DNA of 64,000 nucleotides from positions 124,001 through 188,000 of the forward strand of contig JAJRPF010000045.1 of assembly GCA_024280885.1 (NCBI GenBank), given 5' to 3'. The translations under genes and the position numbers were made by a program. This stretch comes from Planctomycetota bacterium (lineage in GTDB: Bacteria; Planctomycetota; JAJSAM01; JAJVHW01). Positions 33,590 to 43,033 of this stretch are shown in pieces. Each line of letters starts with the position of its first letter. Within the stretch, counting starts at the first letter, position 1. The notes under the pieces were generated by a model. That model saw only the letters and a program-made list of their open reading frames with translations. It was not told the origin of the DNA and did no database searches.

Positions 33590-34815
33590 TCGGAGTCTCC
33601 TGTTCGGAGGGGGGCGGCGTCGGGAGTGTCGGCGATGACCTCGGAGACGAGGTCGCCGGAGTTGAGTCGCGTGACGATCCGTGTCCCAGGCGGAGCGGCG
33701 GCGGCGTCGACGAGGGGCGTACGCGCGTCAGCGCGGCGTGTGATGGAGTAGCCGCGCGCGAGAACGGCGACTGGGGAGACGGCTTCCAGATGGGCGGCGG
33801 TGCGGCCTAGTCGGTCGCGTGCCGTTTCTACCTTCCGACCGAGAGCGTCGGTGGCGCGGCGCTCCCATTCGTCGAGGTCCTGGGCGACACGGCGCAGTCG
33901 GTCGAGCGGTTGGCCGAGCGCGTGCGAGTTCGCGAGGGCGTCGAGTCTCTCGCGGGCACGCGCGAGTCGCTCGCTGACCGCGCGGTCGAGCCGCACGTTG
34001 TTCTCCGCGAGTCGGGCGGCGAGTTCTGCGGTCTCGGGGAAGACGAGTTCGGCGGCCTCGCTCGGTGTCGCGGCGCGCGCGTCCGCCACGAAATCGGCGA
34101 CGGTCACGTCGGTCTCGTGACCGACCGCCGAGACGATCGGGACCGGACATGCGGCGATCGCGCGTGCGACGACCTCTTCATTGAAGGCCCACAGATCCTC
34201 GATGCTGCCACCGCCGCGCGTCGCGACGACTACGTCGAACTCCCCCACCGCGGAGAGTTGATCGAGTGCCTGTGCAATCTCGCCCGGGGCTTCGTCGCCC
34301 TGCACGCGGACCGGGAAGACGGTGATCCACGCGCCGGGAGAGCGGCGTTGCGCGATGCGTAGGAAGTCACGTAGCGCGGCCGACGTCGGCGATGTGATCA
34401 CCGCGACTCGCCGCGGAACGAGTGGCAGGCGCTGCTTGCGCTCGGGCTCGAAGAGTCCCTCGGCCGCAAGTTGCTTCTTCAGCGCCTCGAGACGCAGATG
34501 CAGTTCGCCGACGCCAAGCGGCGCCATGCGATCGACGATCATCTGGTACTTACCGTGCGGCGGGTAGACGTCGATGCGTCCTTCGGCCACGACCTCCTGC
34601 CCGTTCTCGGGCCGGAAGCGCAGCCGCCCCGCCGATGAGCGCCACATGGCGCAGACGAGTTGCGCGTCCTCGTCCTTCAACGAGAAATACGCGTGCCCGG
34701 AACTCTGGCGCCGCAGATTGGAGATCTGGCCCCGCACTGCGATGCGTCCGAACGCGCCGCCGAGCAGCCCCTTGATCTGCTGCGTGAGTTCGGCGACGGA
34801 GAAGACGTCTTCCAC
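33586..34815 (-). CDS. xseA: Exodeoxyribonuclease VII large subunit
   Basis: The large catalytic subunit of exonuclease VII, 409 residues. It has the N-terminal OB-fold (VRGQISNLRRQSSGHAYFSL), the central domain with VAVITSPTSAALRDFL, VVVATRGGGSIEDLWAFNEE and VSAVGHETDVTVADFVADAR (core active-site region), then a long coiled-coil and a C-terminal strand ending near LVSEVIAD. The start is a GTG at 34815 (family start EDVFSVAELTQQIK), 22 bases after the rny stop and without a strong ribosome-binding site. It overlaps xseB. Confidence 0.94.
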   Translation of the reverse strand: MEDVFSVAELTQQIKGLLGGAFGRIAVRGQISNLRRQSSGHAYFSLKDEDAQLVCAMWRSSAGRLRFRPENGQEVVAEGRIDVYPPHGKYQMIVDRMAPLGVGELHLRLEALKKQLAAEGLFEPERKQRLPLVPRRVAVITSPTSAALRDFLRIAQRRSPGAWITVFPVRVQGDEAPGEIAQALDQLSAVGEFDVVVATRGGGSIEDLWAFNEEVVARAIAACPVPIVSAVGHETDVTVADFVADARAATPSEAAELVFPETAELAARLAENNVRLDRAVSERLARARERLDALANSHALGQPLDRLRRVAQDLDEWERRATDALGRKVETARDRLGRTAAHLEAVSPVAVLARGYSITRRADARTPLVDAAAAPPGTRIVTRLNSGDLVSEVIADTPDAAPLRTGDSE

Positions 34816-34837
34816 GGTTGCGGCTGTCTGGGCGCGC

Positions 34838-36400
34838 CTACCGCGCGTAGTCGGTGACGCGCGTCTCGCGCAGGAGTGTCACCTTGACCTCGCCCGGGTA
34901 CGTGAGTTCGTTCTCGATGGAGCGGGCGATCTCGCGCGCCAACCGTTGCGACGTGCGGTCGCCGATCCGATTGGGATTGACCATGACGCGCAACTCGCGG
35001 CCGGCCTGGATGGCGAACGCCTGATCGACGCCCTCGTAGCGGGTTGCGATCTCTTCGAGACGCTGCAGACGCTGGATGTAGCGCTCAAGCGTGTCGCGGC
35101 GGGCACCGGGACGCGACGCGCTCACGGCATCGGCTGCCGCGGTGAGAACGGCGTAGGCCGTGTCCATCGGCACGTCCTCGTGGTGCGCGGCGATCGCGTT
35201 CACGACGAGCTTCGTCTCGCCGCAGCGGCGCGCGACGTCGGCTCCGACGGCGGGGTGACCGCCCTCGACCTCGTGGTCGATCGCCTTGCCGACGTCGTGC
35301 AGCAATCCACACCGGCGCCCGAGCTTGGGATCGAGGCCCAACTCCGCGGCCATGAGCCCACAGATATTCGCGGCCTCGATGGAGTGCTGGAGGACGTTCT
35401 GGCCGTAAGACGTGCGGTACTTCAACCGACCGAGCAGGTGCACGAGCTTCGGGTGCATCTTCCCGAGGTTGAGATCGAGCACCGTGCGCTTGCCGGTGTT
35501 GTTGATCGTCTCCTCGACCTCGGTGGCGGTCTCGCGCACCACTTCTTCGATCCGCGCGGGATGGATACGGCCGTCCTTGACGAGCTTGTTCATCGCCCGG
35601 CGGGCGGTCTCGCGGCGGACGCCGTCGAAGGCCGAGATCAGCACGACGCCCGGGGTGTCGTCGACGATGACATCCACGCCAGAGGCCTTCTCGAAGGCGC
35701 GGATGTTGCGGCCTTCGCGCCCGATGATCCGGCCCTTGATGTCGTCGTTCGGGATGTCGATTGTCGAGACGGTGATCTCGGATGTATGGCCTGCCGCGAC
35801 GCGCTGAATGGAGGTCGCGACGATGTCCCGCGCGAGCTCCTCGGAAGTCGATCGAATGACCTCTTCGCTCTTCGCGATCAGGCGCTCTTCCTCGTCGGCG
35901 ACGTCCATGCGGATCGACTCAAGGAGTTCCTCGCGCGCCTCTTCGGCGGTGAGGCCAGCCGTGCGCGCAAGCTCGTCCTTACGCTGATCGAGAAGCGCTG
36001 CGGACTCTTCACGCTGTGCGCGGATCTCGTCCTGGTCGCGCGCAACGCGATCCTCGACGTCCTGCAGCATGCGCTTGCGCTTCTCGAGCCCGAGTTCGCG
36101 CTCGGAGAGAGCGGAATCGGCCTTCTGCTGCGCCCGCTCGCGGTCACGCACCTTCTCGTACTCGCGCTCGACCTTGCGATCGTGCTCTGCGCGGAGCTTC
36201 AGAACGGTATCGCGGCCAGACAGCTCGGCCTCGCCACGGATGCGCTCGGCATCCAACTCGGCACGCTGCGCGATGGTCTTCGCGTCGCGCTCCGCTTCTT
36301 CGCGTTTCGTGGATGCGCCCTTGCTGGCAACGCTCCAGGCAACGCCTCCGCCAACGATCAGGCCAATGGCCAATCCGACGACAATGCTGATGGGATCCAC
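34838..36400 (-). CDS. rny: Ribonuclease Y
   Basis: RNase Y is a membrane-anchored endoribonuclease that starts mRNA decay. The 520-residue length matches the family. There is an N-terminal helix (ISIVVGLAIGLIVGGGVAWS), a long coiled-coil (about residues 30-200), a KH domain with GRIIGREGRNIRAFE, and an HD domain with HSIEAANICG and LLHDVGKAIDHEVEGGH (metal-binding His-Asp). The start is the GTG at 36400 with GGAG seven to eight bases upstream; the longer ORF is noncoding. It probably heads an operon with xseA and xseB. Confidence 0.95.
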   Translation of the reverse strand: MDPISIVVGLAIGLIVGGGVAWSVASKGASTKREEAERDAKTIAQRAELDAERIRGEAELSGRDTVLKLRAEHDRKVEREYEKVRDRERAQQKADSALSERELGLEKRKRMLQDVEDRVARDQDEIRAQREESAALLDQRKDELARTAGLTAEEAREELLESIRMDVADEEERLIAKSEEVIRSTSEELARDIVATSIQRVAAGHTSEITVSTIDIPNDDIKGRIIGREGRNIRAFEKASGVDVIVDDTPGVVLISAFDGVRRETARRAMNKLVKDGRIHPARIEEVVRETATEVEETINNTGKRTVLDLNLGKMHPKLVHLLGRLKYRTSYGQNVLQHSIEAANICGLMAAELGLDPKLGRRCGLLHDVGKAIDHEVEGGHPAVGADVARRCGETKLVVNAIAAHHEDVPMDTAYAVLTAAADAVSASRPGARRDTLERYIQRLQRLEEIATRYEGVDQAFAIQAGRELRVMVNPNRIGDRTSQRLAREIARSIENELTYPGEVKVTLLRETRVTDYAR

Positions 36401-36870
36401 GTCTTTTCTCCGTCTGTTTCGATGGGAAATGCCGCCCGGCCCGGAGGGGCGCCGTGCGGCGAGGCGTGGACCTCGCTGAGACTCGATTGCGCTGCTGAAC
36501 CCCCTCTGATGCGACCGGTCGTCGGTGCGCGATCGAGGCCAGGGGGCGGGCTCGGGATAACGTCGAACGCCGCCGCGTCGCTCCGGGCGCCTCTTCGGAA
36601 GAGGACGTCGGGCAGCGCGGACGGAACGCACGAAGCGTCGATGCCGGTCGGCATGGGCCGTGAGGCCGGATCAAGTTCTGGAGCACCGCCGACCGTGGGG
36701 TGCCCGAGATGGATTGAGGTCGAGTTCATGGAGGTCCACGGGCAGGCCGGGACCTCACGGTCCTCGCCCACCTTCGACGAGAGTAGCCGCCCGTCCCCGT
36801 GGGCCCGAGTCCTTACGACCCCGGAACTACGGGAGGGGGTGTGCGGGAGACGGCGCCGCGCGGAACCCGC
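36401..36870. other. Long intergenic region upstream of rny
   Basis: These 470 bases contain no credible ORF on either strand. A GAGGTCC/GGACCTC dyad with a 13-base loop lies around 36730-36760. The upstream gene on the same strand ends at 36871, so the region should hold its terminator and the rny promoter. Neither is clear, and an unannotated small RNA cannot be excluded. Confidence 0.4.
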
Positions 36871-38238
36871 TCACTCGAAGACGAGGCAGGTCAACCCGCT
36901 GGTCTTCCAGGGACCGGCACTGGACTTCACGACGATGGCGTAGCGTCCATCGAAGAACGGCGCACGGCGCCCGCCAAAGACCAGGTAGCCGTCGCGTAGG
37001 TCCATGACCACGTCGCCGTCGTCGGCGCGCACCTTCACGGTCGCCGTCGGGGCCTCCAGCGTGCGGATGACGCGCCCGTCGTCGTCCACGCCTGAAATGC
37101 GCACGTCCAGCAGCGTCTCGCCCCGCACGCCACCAATCATGTCGATCCGGTAGGCGAAGCCGTCGTCGCTGAGCGCGAGCAGGCGATTGAACTCCCGTTT
37201 GATGCGCGCCAGGTCGGCGGGACGCCGCACCGCGCCCGCCTCCGGGTCCACGTCGGCCGCCGCAACGGCCTCGGCGGCGTCTCTCTCGGTGGTATCGCGA
37301 TCGGGCGGCGGCAGGCGCGGCAACGCCGCGTTGCGCTCGGCGGCGGAGGAGCCGGCCGCGGAGGAACCAGCCGTGGGCGAGACCGGCGGCCCGCCCCGTC
37401 CATCGCCCCGTCCATCGGCTCGTCCATCGGCTCGTCCATCGGCTCGTCCATCGGCTCGTCCGCGGGCGCCCGGCGCGGCGGCGGCGGAGACGGGTGCGGC
37501 GGATGCGGAGACGCGCGCCGCTCCGAGTTCCCGCTCCAACCGACGCACCTCCCGCTCAAGCTCGGTGGTGCGAACAGCCTCGACACCCGAACGGCTACGC
37601 ATGGCACGCAATTGGGCGCGCAGGCCCTCGGCCTCGGCGCTCTCGTCGGCCAGGAGCGCGAGCTGCGCGTTCAGTGCGGCGAACTTCACCGAACGCGCCT
37701 CTTCTTGACGCGCACTCAGGCCGCGCACGCCAGCCAGATCATCGCGGACGCGTCCGAGTTCGGATTCGAGTGCGTCGGCGCGGGCGCGCTGCGCCTCGGC
37801 GGCTTCGCTGAGTCGCAGACCGTCCTGAGCGCGGCGCAGCTCTGCCTGACCGGCAGCCACTTCACCCACGCGCTCCCCGAGATCGGAGCGCAAGGACTCG
37901 AGTTGCGTCCACACCCCCCAGACGAGGAGTCCCGCGAGCACGGGGGCGAGCACCAACGCGGCGGTCAGGCGGCGGTTGCGGCTCTGCTCGTCGCGAAGCG
38001 CCTTGCCCACGTACTCGTGGGCGTCGCGAACCTGCTCGAGGGTGCGCACCAACTCGCGCGTCTGGGCGCGCCCCGCAGCGGCGTCGCGATGGCTCTGCTC
38101 CAACCAGCGGGCGAGGCCCACGCCGTCGCGCCCCGTCAGGGCTGCGGGGTCGCCGCCTCCGGAAGGGACGAGTTCGCCGCTCGTGGGCGGCTCCGGCGGC
38201 TCGTCGGCCGGATCGTGGATCGGTTCGTGGTCATTCAT
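36871..38238 (-). CDS. Membrane coiled-coil protein with GRAD-type repeats
   Basis: This encodes 455 residues: a cytoplasmic, acidic Pro-rich N terminus, one membrane helix (RRLTAALVLAPVLAGLLVWG, about residues 89-110), a long heptad-rich coiled-coil (about 115-240), a low-complexity linker with RADG repeats, and a C-terminal beta domain (FAYRIDMIGGVRGETLLDVR, KTSGLTCLVFE). Not a recognised family. Topology suggests the coil and C-terminal domain are periplasmic. A neighbour with similar topology follows at 38291. No Shine-Dalgarno is visible before the ATG at 38238. Role unknown. Confidence 0.7.
   Translation of the reverse strand: MNDHEPIHDPADEPPEPPTSGELVPSGGGDPAALTGRDGVGLARWLEQSHRDAAAGRAQTRELVRTLEQVRDAHEYVGKALRDEQSRNRRLTAALVLAPVLAGLLVWGVWTQLESLRSDLGERVGEVAAGQAELRRAQDGLRLSEAAEAQRARADALESELGRVRDDLAGVRGLSARQEEARSVKFAALNAQLALLADESAEAEGLRAQLRAMRSRSGVEAVRTTELEREVRRLERELGAARVSASAAPVSAAAAPGARGRADGRADGRADGRADGRGDGRGGPPVSPTAGSSAAGSSAAERNAALPRLPPPDRDTTERDAAEAVAAADVDPEAGAVRRPADLARIKREFNRLLALSDDGFAYRIDMIGGVRGETLLDVRISGVDDDGRVIRTLEAPTATVKVRADDGDVVMDLRDGYLVFGGRRAPFFDGRYAIVVKSSAGPWKTSGLTCLVFE
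37397..37460 (-). repeat. 12-bp tandem repeat (VNTR-like)
   Basis: Five units of CGTCCATCGGCT (the first with CCC at its end) occur in tandem within the coding region and encode GRAD-type tetrapeptides in the linker of the membrane coiled-coil protein. Unit length keeps the frame, so copy number could vary without inactivation. Confidence 0.85.
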
Positions 38239-38290
38239 GGTGTGCGGTGTGCTGATCGACCGAGAAGACCGGGCGTTGAGGAGAGCCGCG

Positions 38291-38971
38291 TCAGCGCGTC
38301 ACGCCTCCGGGAGCTTCGCGATACTGATGAAGGGTCTCCAAATCCATCAGAGCCCTCTCGAGCGAGCGCTCGCCCCATTGGACGACCGACACGTCGGAAA
38401 GCGTCCGCCCCGGCGGAAGAGCAACGAGAAAACGCCGCAAGGTGCCGGGTGACACACGCACGGAGTCGACGTCGCCCCCGAGACTGCGCAGGCGCAGCGA
38501 GACCGTCGGAGAGAGCCCGGTTCGCTTGGGCAGCGGCTCCAAGTTGAACGACGATCCGCCATCGCGCGGCTCGGCTCGAAACGGCACGGCGGCCAGATCG
38601 ACCTCGAATGGAGCGCCTGCAGCGCTCGTGTTCGCGACGAGGACGGAGGCGAAGCGCCGCGCAGGCGTCTCGTCCGGAAAGAGTGCGCGTGAGAGCGCAG
38701 GCTCGCCTGTCGCGTCCGGTCCGGCGGGCGCAAGCAGGATTTCACCCGGGCCGTCGGAGCGCAGCCGGAAGACGCTGATCCGGGAGTCCGGGCGTGACGC
38801 AGCCTGTCCGGCCACGCCCGTCGGGCCGCGGAGCAACGACCAGCTGATGACGACGACGGCGGCAAGAACGACCCCCGCCACGAGACCGCCCGCAACTGCC
38901 ACCCAGGGACGCAGATGGACGGGGGCGACATCGCGTTCGCTCCGGTCGGTGCCCGATTGACGGCTGGTCAA
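38291..38971 (-). CDS. Single-pass membrane protein, unknown
   Basis: A 226-residue protein with a short cytoplasmic segment, one helix (VAVAGGLVAGVVLAAVVVIS) and a beta-rich extracytoplasmic domain (about residues 60-226) containing SRISVFRLRSDGPGEILLAP. The start is a TTG at 38971 supported by GGGGAG about six bases upstream. It is 52 bases upstream of the coiled-coil protein in the same orientation and shares its topology, so they may form one envelope unit. No family recognised. Confidence 0.65.
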   Translation of the reverse strand: MTSRQSGTDRSERDVAPVHLRPWVAVAGGLVAGVVLAAVVVISWSLLRGPTGVAGQAASRPDSRISVFRLRSDGPGEILLAPAGPDATGEPALSRALFPDETPARRFASVLVANTSAAGAPFEVDLAAVPFRAEPRDGGSSFNLEPLPKRTGLSPTVSLRLRSLGGDVDSVRVSPGTLRRFLVALPPGRTLSDVSVVQWGERSLERALMDLETLHQYREAPGGVTR

Positions 38972-39013
38972 GCGTCACTCCCCTGCCCGCGCATGTTCAC
39001 GCCTCGTCGCGGC

Positions 39014-39787
39014 TCACTTCCAGAGGTTGCGGTTCTTCTTGTTGTCGTTGTACCAACTGCGGGCTTCGCGCGGGTTCTTGAACGTCTGTCCGGACAGGGC
39101 CTTCAGCGCCTTCATAATCCCGTTCTGGATGATGTTCCACTTGCGCTTTGAGTTCTGGTCGTTGGCCTGCGCGGCATTGTACGTACCCTCGCTCGACTTG
39201 ATGACCTCCTCGAGCAACTCCTTGCGGAGTTTTCCGGAGGCTGCCTTGTAGCCAGCCATCGCCTGTGCGGATTTCCCGATGACGTCGTAGAGCTTATTCT
39301 TGAGCAGTTTCGTGAGCGCCTTGATGACCTTGCCGTCCTCGGACGCGATGACGCCCACGCTCTTCAGGCACGCACTGTAGACCTGAACGGAGGGCTCTTT
39401 CGCCTTCAGGGTCTTGTCGAGCACCTTGAAGATCGCCTTGGCGGAAGAGTTACCGCCGAGGTCGCGCAGGCCCTCGATCCCCGCAATCGCGGCCATGTCG
39501 GTCTTCGATGAGGCGATCTTCACCATCATCGCAGGGACGCCCTTCTTCACACTCTCCGCGATCTCAGCGTCCTTCCAGATCTCGACGAGCTTCTGGGCGG
39601 TCGCCTTGGCAGGCCCCTCTTCCTGCTTGCCGACGGCCTTCTTGACACTGGCAAGGTAGTCCGCTGTCACTTCGTCCTTCGTAGGCTCGGGAACTTCGTC
39701 CTGCGGTGCGGCGTGAGCCAGCGAGACCGGAACGAGCGCGAACTGGACGAGTACGAGAACGGCAAACGAGAGAAAGAACTGGCGCAT
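39014..39787 (-). CDS. Secreted HEAT-like helical protein
   Basis: A 257-residue exported protein with signal peptide MRQFFLSFAVLVLVQFALVP ending near AHAAP and a series of helix pairs (for example GIEGLRDLGGNSSAKAIFKV, VYSACLKSVGVIASEDGKVI) that look like HEAT/armadillo repeats. The C terminus is Lys/Asn-rich and ends NKKNRNLWK. GGAGG ten bases upstream supports the start at 39787; the longer ORF overlaps pabC antisense sequence and is rejected. It is probably a periplasmic scaffold. Confidence 0.75.
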   Translation of the reverse strand: MRQFFLSFAVLVLVQFALVPVSLAHAAPQDEVPEPTKDEVTADYLASVKKAVGKQEEGPAKATAQKLVEIWKDAEIAESVKKGVPAMMVKIASSKTDMAAIAGIEGLRDLGGNSSAKAIFKVLDKTLKAKEPSVQVYSACLKSVGVIASEDGKVIKALTKLLKNKLYDVIGKSAQAMAGYKAASGKLRKELLEEVIKSSEGTYNAAQANDQNSKRKWNIIQNGIMKALKALSGQTFKNPREARSWYNDNKKNRNLWK

Positions 39788-39864
39788 GATCAGCAGACCT
39801 CCAGGCGATCTTGAAAGCGAAACCACGAGTTTAGCAGACGGTGTCGACGCGGCAACGATGCCCG

Positions 39865-40665
39865 TCAGGCATCTGATAAGCAAGCAGCGAGCCAGAGTGT
39901 GAGCTGTCCCGGCGCTGGAAGCGAACGGTCGTCGACCGACCCGAGCGCTCGAACACCGTTCAGGCTCGACGTGAGCCAGGCTTCGTCCGCCGCGTCGAAG
40001 TCGTCGACCGTCAGAGGCCGCTCTTCGATGACGCGCCCCGCGCTCCGCGCTGCGCTGAGTACACGGGCGCGCGTGATCCCCGGCAGGACACCTCTGTCCA
40101 ACGAAGGAGTCACGATGACGCCCTTCCGCGCGACGAAGATGTTGGCGTGATCGGCCTCGCAGATATCGCCCTCGATGGTCGTCAGGAGCGCCACGTCCGC
40201 CCCGCGCGCGAGGGCCTCCCGCCGGGCGAGGACGAAGGGCAGCCACGAGAGCGTCTTGTGGCCCGCGCTCGCTGAACTTGGATCGATCCGGTGCGCGGCC
40301 ACCGTGACGCCTCGCAACGGAGCGGTCTCCGGCTCCGCAGGGAGAGCCGAGAGCGCCACGTCCACACGCGGAGTTGGCGGGGCCGCCGGAACCAACCCGC
40401 GCCCTTTGCCAGCGCTCAGAGTGACGCGCAATGCAGCGCGTCGCGGCTCGCCGGCCTCGCGCCAGAGCCGATCGATCGGTTCCCGTGCGAGGACGTCCAG
40501 ATTGCCAGGAACGGGGACACAGAGCTCAGTGCCGCTCGCGCGCATGCGATCCAAGTGACGGCTCAGGAAACGGGTCTCACCATCGACAACGAGGAGCGTC
40601 TCGAAGAGTCCGTCACCGAGAAGGAACCCCCGGTCCGTCGCGTCGAACTGCGCGTCGAGCGTCAC
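39865..40665 (-). CDS. pabC: Aminodeoxychorismate lyase
   Basis: This PLP-dependent class IV aminotransferase-fold enzyme probably splits aminodeoxychorismate to p-aminobenzoate for folate. The 266-residue product has GFLLGDGLFETLLV at the start, the PLP lysine in SAGHKTLSWLPFV, ICEADHANIFV (Glu of the family) and GVLPGITRARVL. The GTG start overlaps the pabB stop as GTGA, which supports pabC over a branched-chain aminotransferase. No pabA amidotransferase is in the window. Confidence 0.88.
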   Translation of the reverse strand: MTLDAQFDATDRGFLLGDGLFETLLVVDGETRFLSRHLDRMRASGTELCVPVPGNLDVLAREPIDRLWREAGEPRRAALRVTLSAGKGRGLVPAAPPTPRVDVALSALPAEPETAPLRGVTVAAHRIDPSSASAGHKTLSWLPFVLARREALARGADVALLTTIEGDICEADHANIFVARKGVIVTPSLDRGVLPGITRARVLSAARSAGRVIEERPLTVDDFDAADEAWLTSSLNGVRALGSVDDRSLPAPGQLTLWLAACLSDA

Positions 40666-42059
40666 GACGAACTTCGCGAGAGCGCCGCGAGCAGCGCCTG
40701 CGCCTTGACGAGGGTCTCGTCGTACTCCTCGCCCGCGTCGCTATCCGCCACGATCCCTCCGCCGACATGAAACGATACGCGTCCCTCGGAGACGACCAGC
40801 GTGCGGATGAGAATGTCGAGCGCGACGTCACCGTCGTACCCAAACCAACCGGCGGCACCGCAATACGGCCCGCGGCGCCCGTCCTCGAGTTCCTCGAGGA
40901 TCTCCATCGCGCGAATCTTCGGCGCGCCTGTGATGCTGCCGCCCGGCATGGTCGCGGCCACGAGATCGGCGGCATGGACGTCGCGCCCCAGCCGAGCGGA
41001 GACCGTTGCCACCGCATGATGCACGGTCGGGTGCGCGTGCAGCGCACGCGCCTCGTCGACCGTGACAGAGCCCGTCTCCGCCACGCGCCCCAGATCGTTG
41101 CGCAGGAGATCGACGATCATCGCGAGTTCCGCCTGCTCCTTCTCGCTCGAGGCCAGGGCGTCGCGCAGAAGCCCGTCCTCGACAGGATCACTGGCGCGCG
41201 GACGTGTCCCCTTGATCGGTCGCGTCTCGATGCGATCGCCCGTGCGCCGCAGGAAGAGCTCCGGGCTGATCGAGAGCACCTGCGGTCCCCCGAGATCCAT
41301 GAAGCAGCCGTAGGGCGCGGGACTCTCTGCCCGAAGGCGCGCGTACGCCTCGATCGCGGGGACACGCAGGCGCCCCGAGAACCGTTGCGCCAAGTTGGCC
41401 TGGAAAACGTCGCCCGCACGGATGTACTGCAGAACACGGTTGACCCGGTCCATGTGGTCGTCGCGTCCGACATCGGGCTGGATGTCCTCGGCCGCCGGGC
41501 CGTCCGTCGCGTCGGGCGTCGGGAGATCGCTCATCATGTCGAGGATCTGCGACTGGCGGGCGAGCAGTCGAGACGGCCCCTCGGAGACCGGACACGCGCC
41601 GGTCAGGAAGAGCCGCTTGTCGCGACGGTCCTCCACCAACAGCGCCTCGTACTCGGCGATGACGACGTCGGGGACGCCAGGCGTCGGCCCATGTCGATCC
41701 GGGAGCGTCTCGATCTGCCGGCCGATGTCATACGAAATCCAGCCAAGAAAGCCCGCGCGGTACGGCACAGGCGAGTCGGGGTCCGGCTCCATCCGTCGCT
41801 CACCGATCACACGTCGCAAGCCGTCGAGAGCACCGCGCGCACCGACCGGCCAACGCAGCGTCTTGACCGGGCGCCAGCCAAGCACCGAGAAGCGGCCTTC
41901 GTCGGCGGGTTCGCAACTCGAGTCCAGGAACGCGGTTCCCGGCTCGGTCGCCGCCAGCGCTCGCGCGAACGGCCACAGCTCGCGATACGGCAACTCCTGG
42001 CGGAAGGCAGAGAGGCGTTCGGGTCGCGGTGAAGAGCGGGTACCGGTCATGCTTGCCAT
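40662..42059 (-). CDS. pabB: Aminodeoxychorismate synthase component I
   Basis: A 465-residue chorismate-binding enzyme that makes aminodeoxychorismate with a glutamine amidotransferase partner. It shows AGFLGWISYDIGRQIE, the chorismate-binding core FQANLAQRFSG, RPIKGTRPRASDP, LAMIVDLLRNDLGRV and MPGGSITGAPKIRAMEILEE. These fit PabB rather than TrpE because of the linked pabC. The start is one of two ATGs (42059 or 42050) in the 67-base gap shared with the divergent xer gene; neither has a good box. Much longer frames run antisense to xer and are not coding. Confidence 0.9.
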   Translation of the reverse strand: MASMTGTRSSPRPERLSAFRQELPYRELWPFARALAATEPGTAFLDSSCEPADEGRFSVLGWRPVKTLRWPVGARGALDGLRRVIGERRMEPDPDSPVPYRAGFLGWISYDIGRQIETLPDRHGPTPGVPDVVIAEYEALLVEDRRDKRLFLTGACPVSEGPSRLLARQSQILDMMSDLPTPDATDGPAAEDIQPDVGRDDHMDRVNRVLQYIRAGDVFQANLAQRFSGRLRVPAIEAYARLRAESPAPYGCFMDLGGPQVLSISPELFLRRTGDRIETRPIKGTRPRASDPVEDGLLRDALASSEKEQAELAMIVDLLRNDLGRVAETGSVTVDEARALHAHPTVHHAVATVSARLGRDVHAADLVAATMPGGSITGAPKIRAMEILEELEDGRRGPYCGAAGWFGYDGDVALDILIRTLVVSEGRVSFHVGGGIVADSDAGEEYDETLVKAQALLAALSRSSS

Positions 42060-42125
42060 TGCACCGTGCGAGCGCCCGACCTCCGAATCCTTGGCGTCGC
42101 GGGGCCCCGCGGGGAGGCTCCACGC

Positions 42126-43010
42126 GTGCATCCTGACGAAGCTGTGGACGGATTTCTGGCGATGGGACGTCACGTGAAGCGCTGGAGTCCGCACACGCTC
42201 GAGGCGTACGGCGCCGACCTCGGGCGCCTTTGCGCGTTTCTCGACGCAGAGAAGATCCGCGATGTCACGACTGTCGACGCCACGCTCCTGCGCTCGTTCG
42301 TCGTGACCGAGAGCGAGCGCGGACTGGCCGCGTCCAGTCTCTCGCGTGTGATCGCCACGCTCCGCAGCCTCTTCAAATGGCTCCAGAGAGAGAGGATCAC
42401 GACGGTCAACCCCGCTGGCGCGCTGCGCTCGCCGCGCAAGCACCGCCACCTGCCCGAGCCACTGACGCAGGCCGAGGTCGGCGAGTTCCTGTCGCTCTCG
42501 CGCAAGGACGACCTCGCCGGAACGCGGGATGCCGCCATGCTCGAAGTGCTCTATTCGGCGGGACTCCGCGTCAGCGAGCTCGTCGGCCTCGATCTCGCGG
42601 ATATCGACCTGAACGGCGGTGTCCTGCGCGTGCGCGGCAAGGGCAAGAAGGAGCGCCTCGCGTTTCTTGGTCAACCAGCGACGCGCGCATTCGAGCGCTA
42701 CCTCGCGCGGCGATCGCTTGGTGGCGCCACCACGGACGCCGTCTTCGTGAACGGACGCGGCGGGCGTCTGACGACACGCAGCGTCGAGCGCATCGTGGAA
42801 CGCGATCTGGCCCGCGCCGGACTCGCAGGCCGCGGCACGCCCCACACGTTGCGCCACTCATTCGCGACGCACCTACTCGATGCGGGCGCCGATCTCCGCA
42901 CCGTGCAGGAGCTTCTCGGCCACGCCGACCCCGCGACGACCCAAATCTACACGCACGTCACACCGCGCCTCTTGCGCGAGGCGTACGAGAAGGCCCACCC
43001 GCGGGCCTAG
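42126..43010 (+). CDS. XerC/XerD-type tyrosine recombinase
   Basis: A 294-residue recombinase of the chromosome-dimer-resolution type. It has the SAM-like N-terminal domain (WSPHTLEAYGADLGRLCAFL) and catalytic residues in LYSAGLRVSELVGLDL (Arg), PHTLRHSFATHLLDAG (His, Arg), LLGHADPATTQIYTH (His, Tyr). Length matches XerC/D. The GTG at 42126 has GGAGG eight bases upstream, which beats the earlier GTG at 42066. Whether it is XerC or XerD cannot be decided without the partner gene. It is distinct from the island integrase at 32 kb. Confidence 0.9.
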   Translation: MHPDEAVDGFLAMGRHVKRWSPHTLEAYGADLGRLCAFLDAEKIRDVTTVDATLLRSFVVTESERGLAASSLSRVIATLRSLFKWLQRERITTVNPAGALRSPRKHRHLPEPLTQAEVGEFLSLSRKDDLAGTRDAAMLEVLYSAGLRVSELVGLDLADIDLNGGVLRVRGKGKKERLAFLGQPATRAFERYLARRSLGGATTDAVFVNGRGGRLTTRSVERIVERDLARAGLAGRGTPHTLRHSFATHLLDAGADLRTVQELLGHADPATTQIYTHVTPRLLREAYEKAHPRA

Positions 43011-43033
43011 CCCGGCAGAGGGAACCAAGCATC

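Noticed and set aside
36358..36771. Minus-strand ORF of 137 codons upstream of rny
   Set aside because: It overlaps the supported rny start region in another frame and has no ribosome-binding site or recognisable pattern.
34574..36943. Plus-strand ORF of 789 codons
   Set aside because: It covers rny and part of xseA in antisense. These two genes have clear motifs on the minus strand, so this is a shadow.
42060..42857. N-terminal extension of pabB through the xer gene
   Set aside because: The extension is antisense to a well supported recombinase, and PabB homology begins after the ATG pair at 42059/42050.
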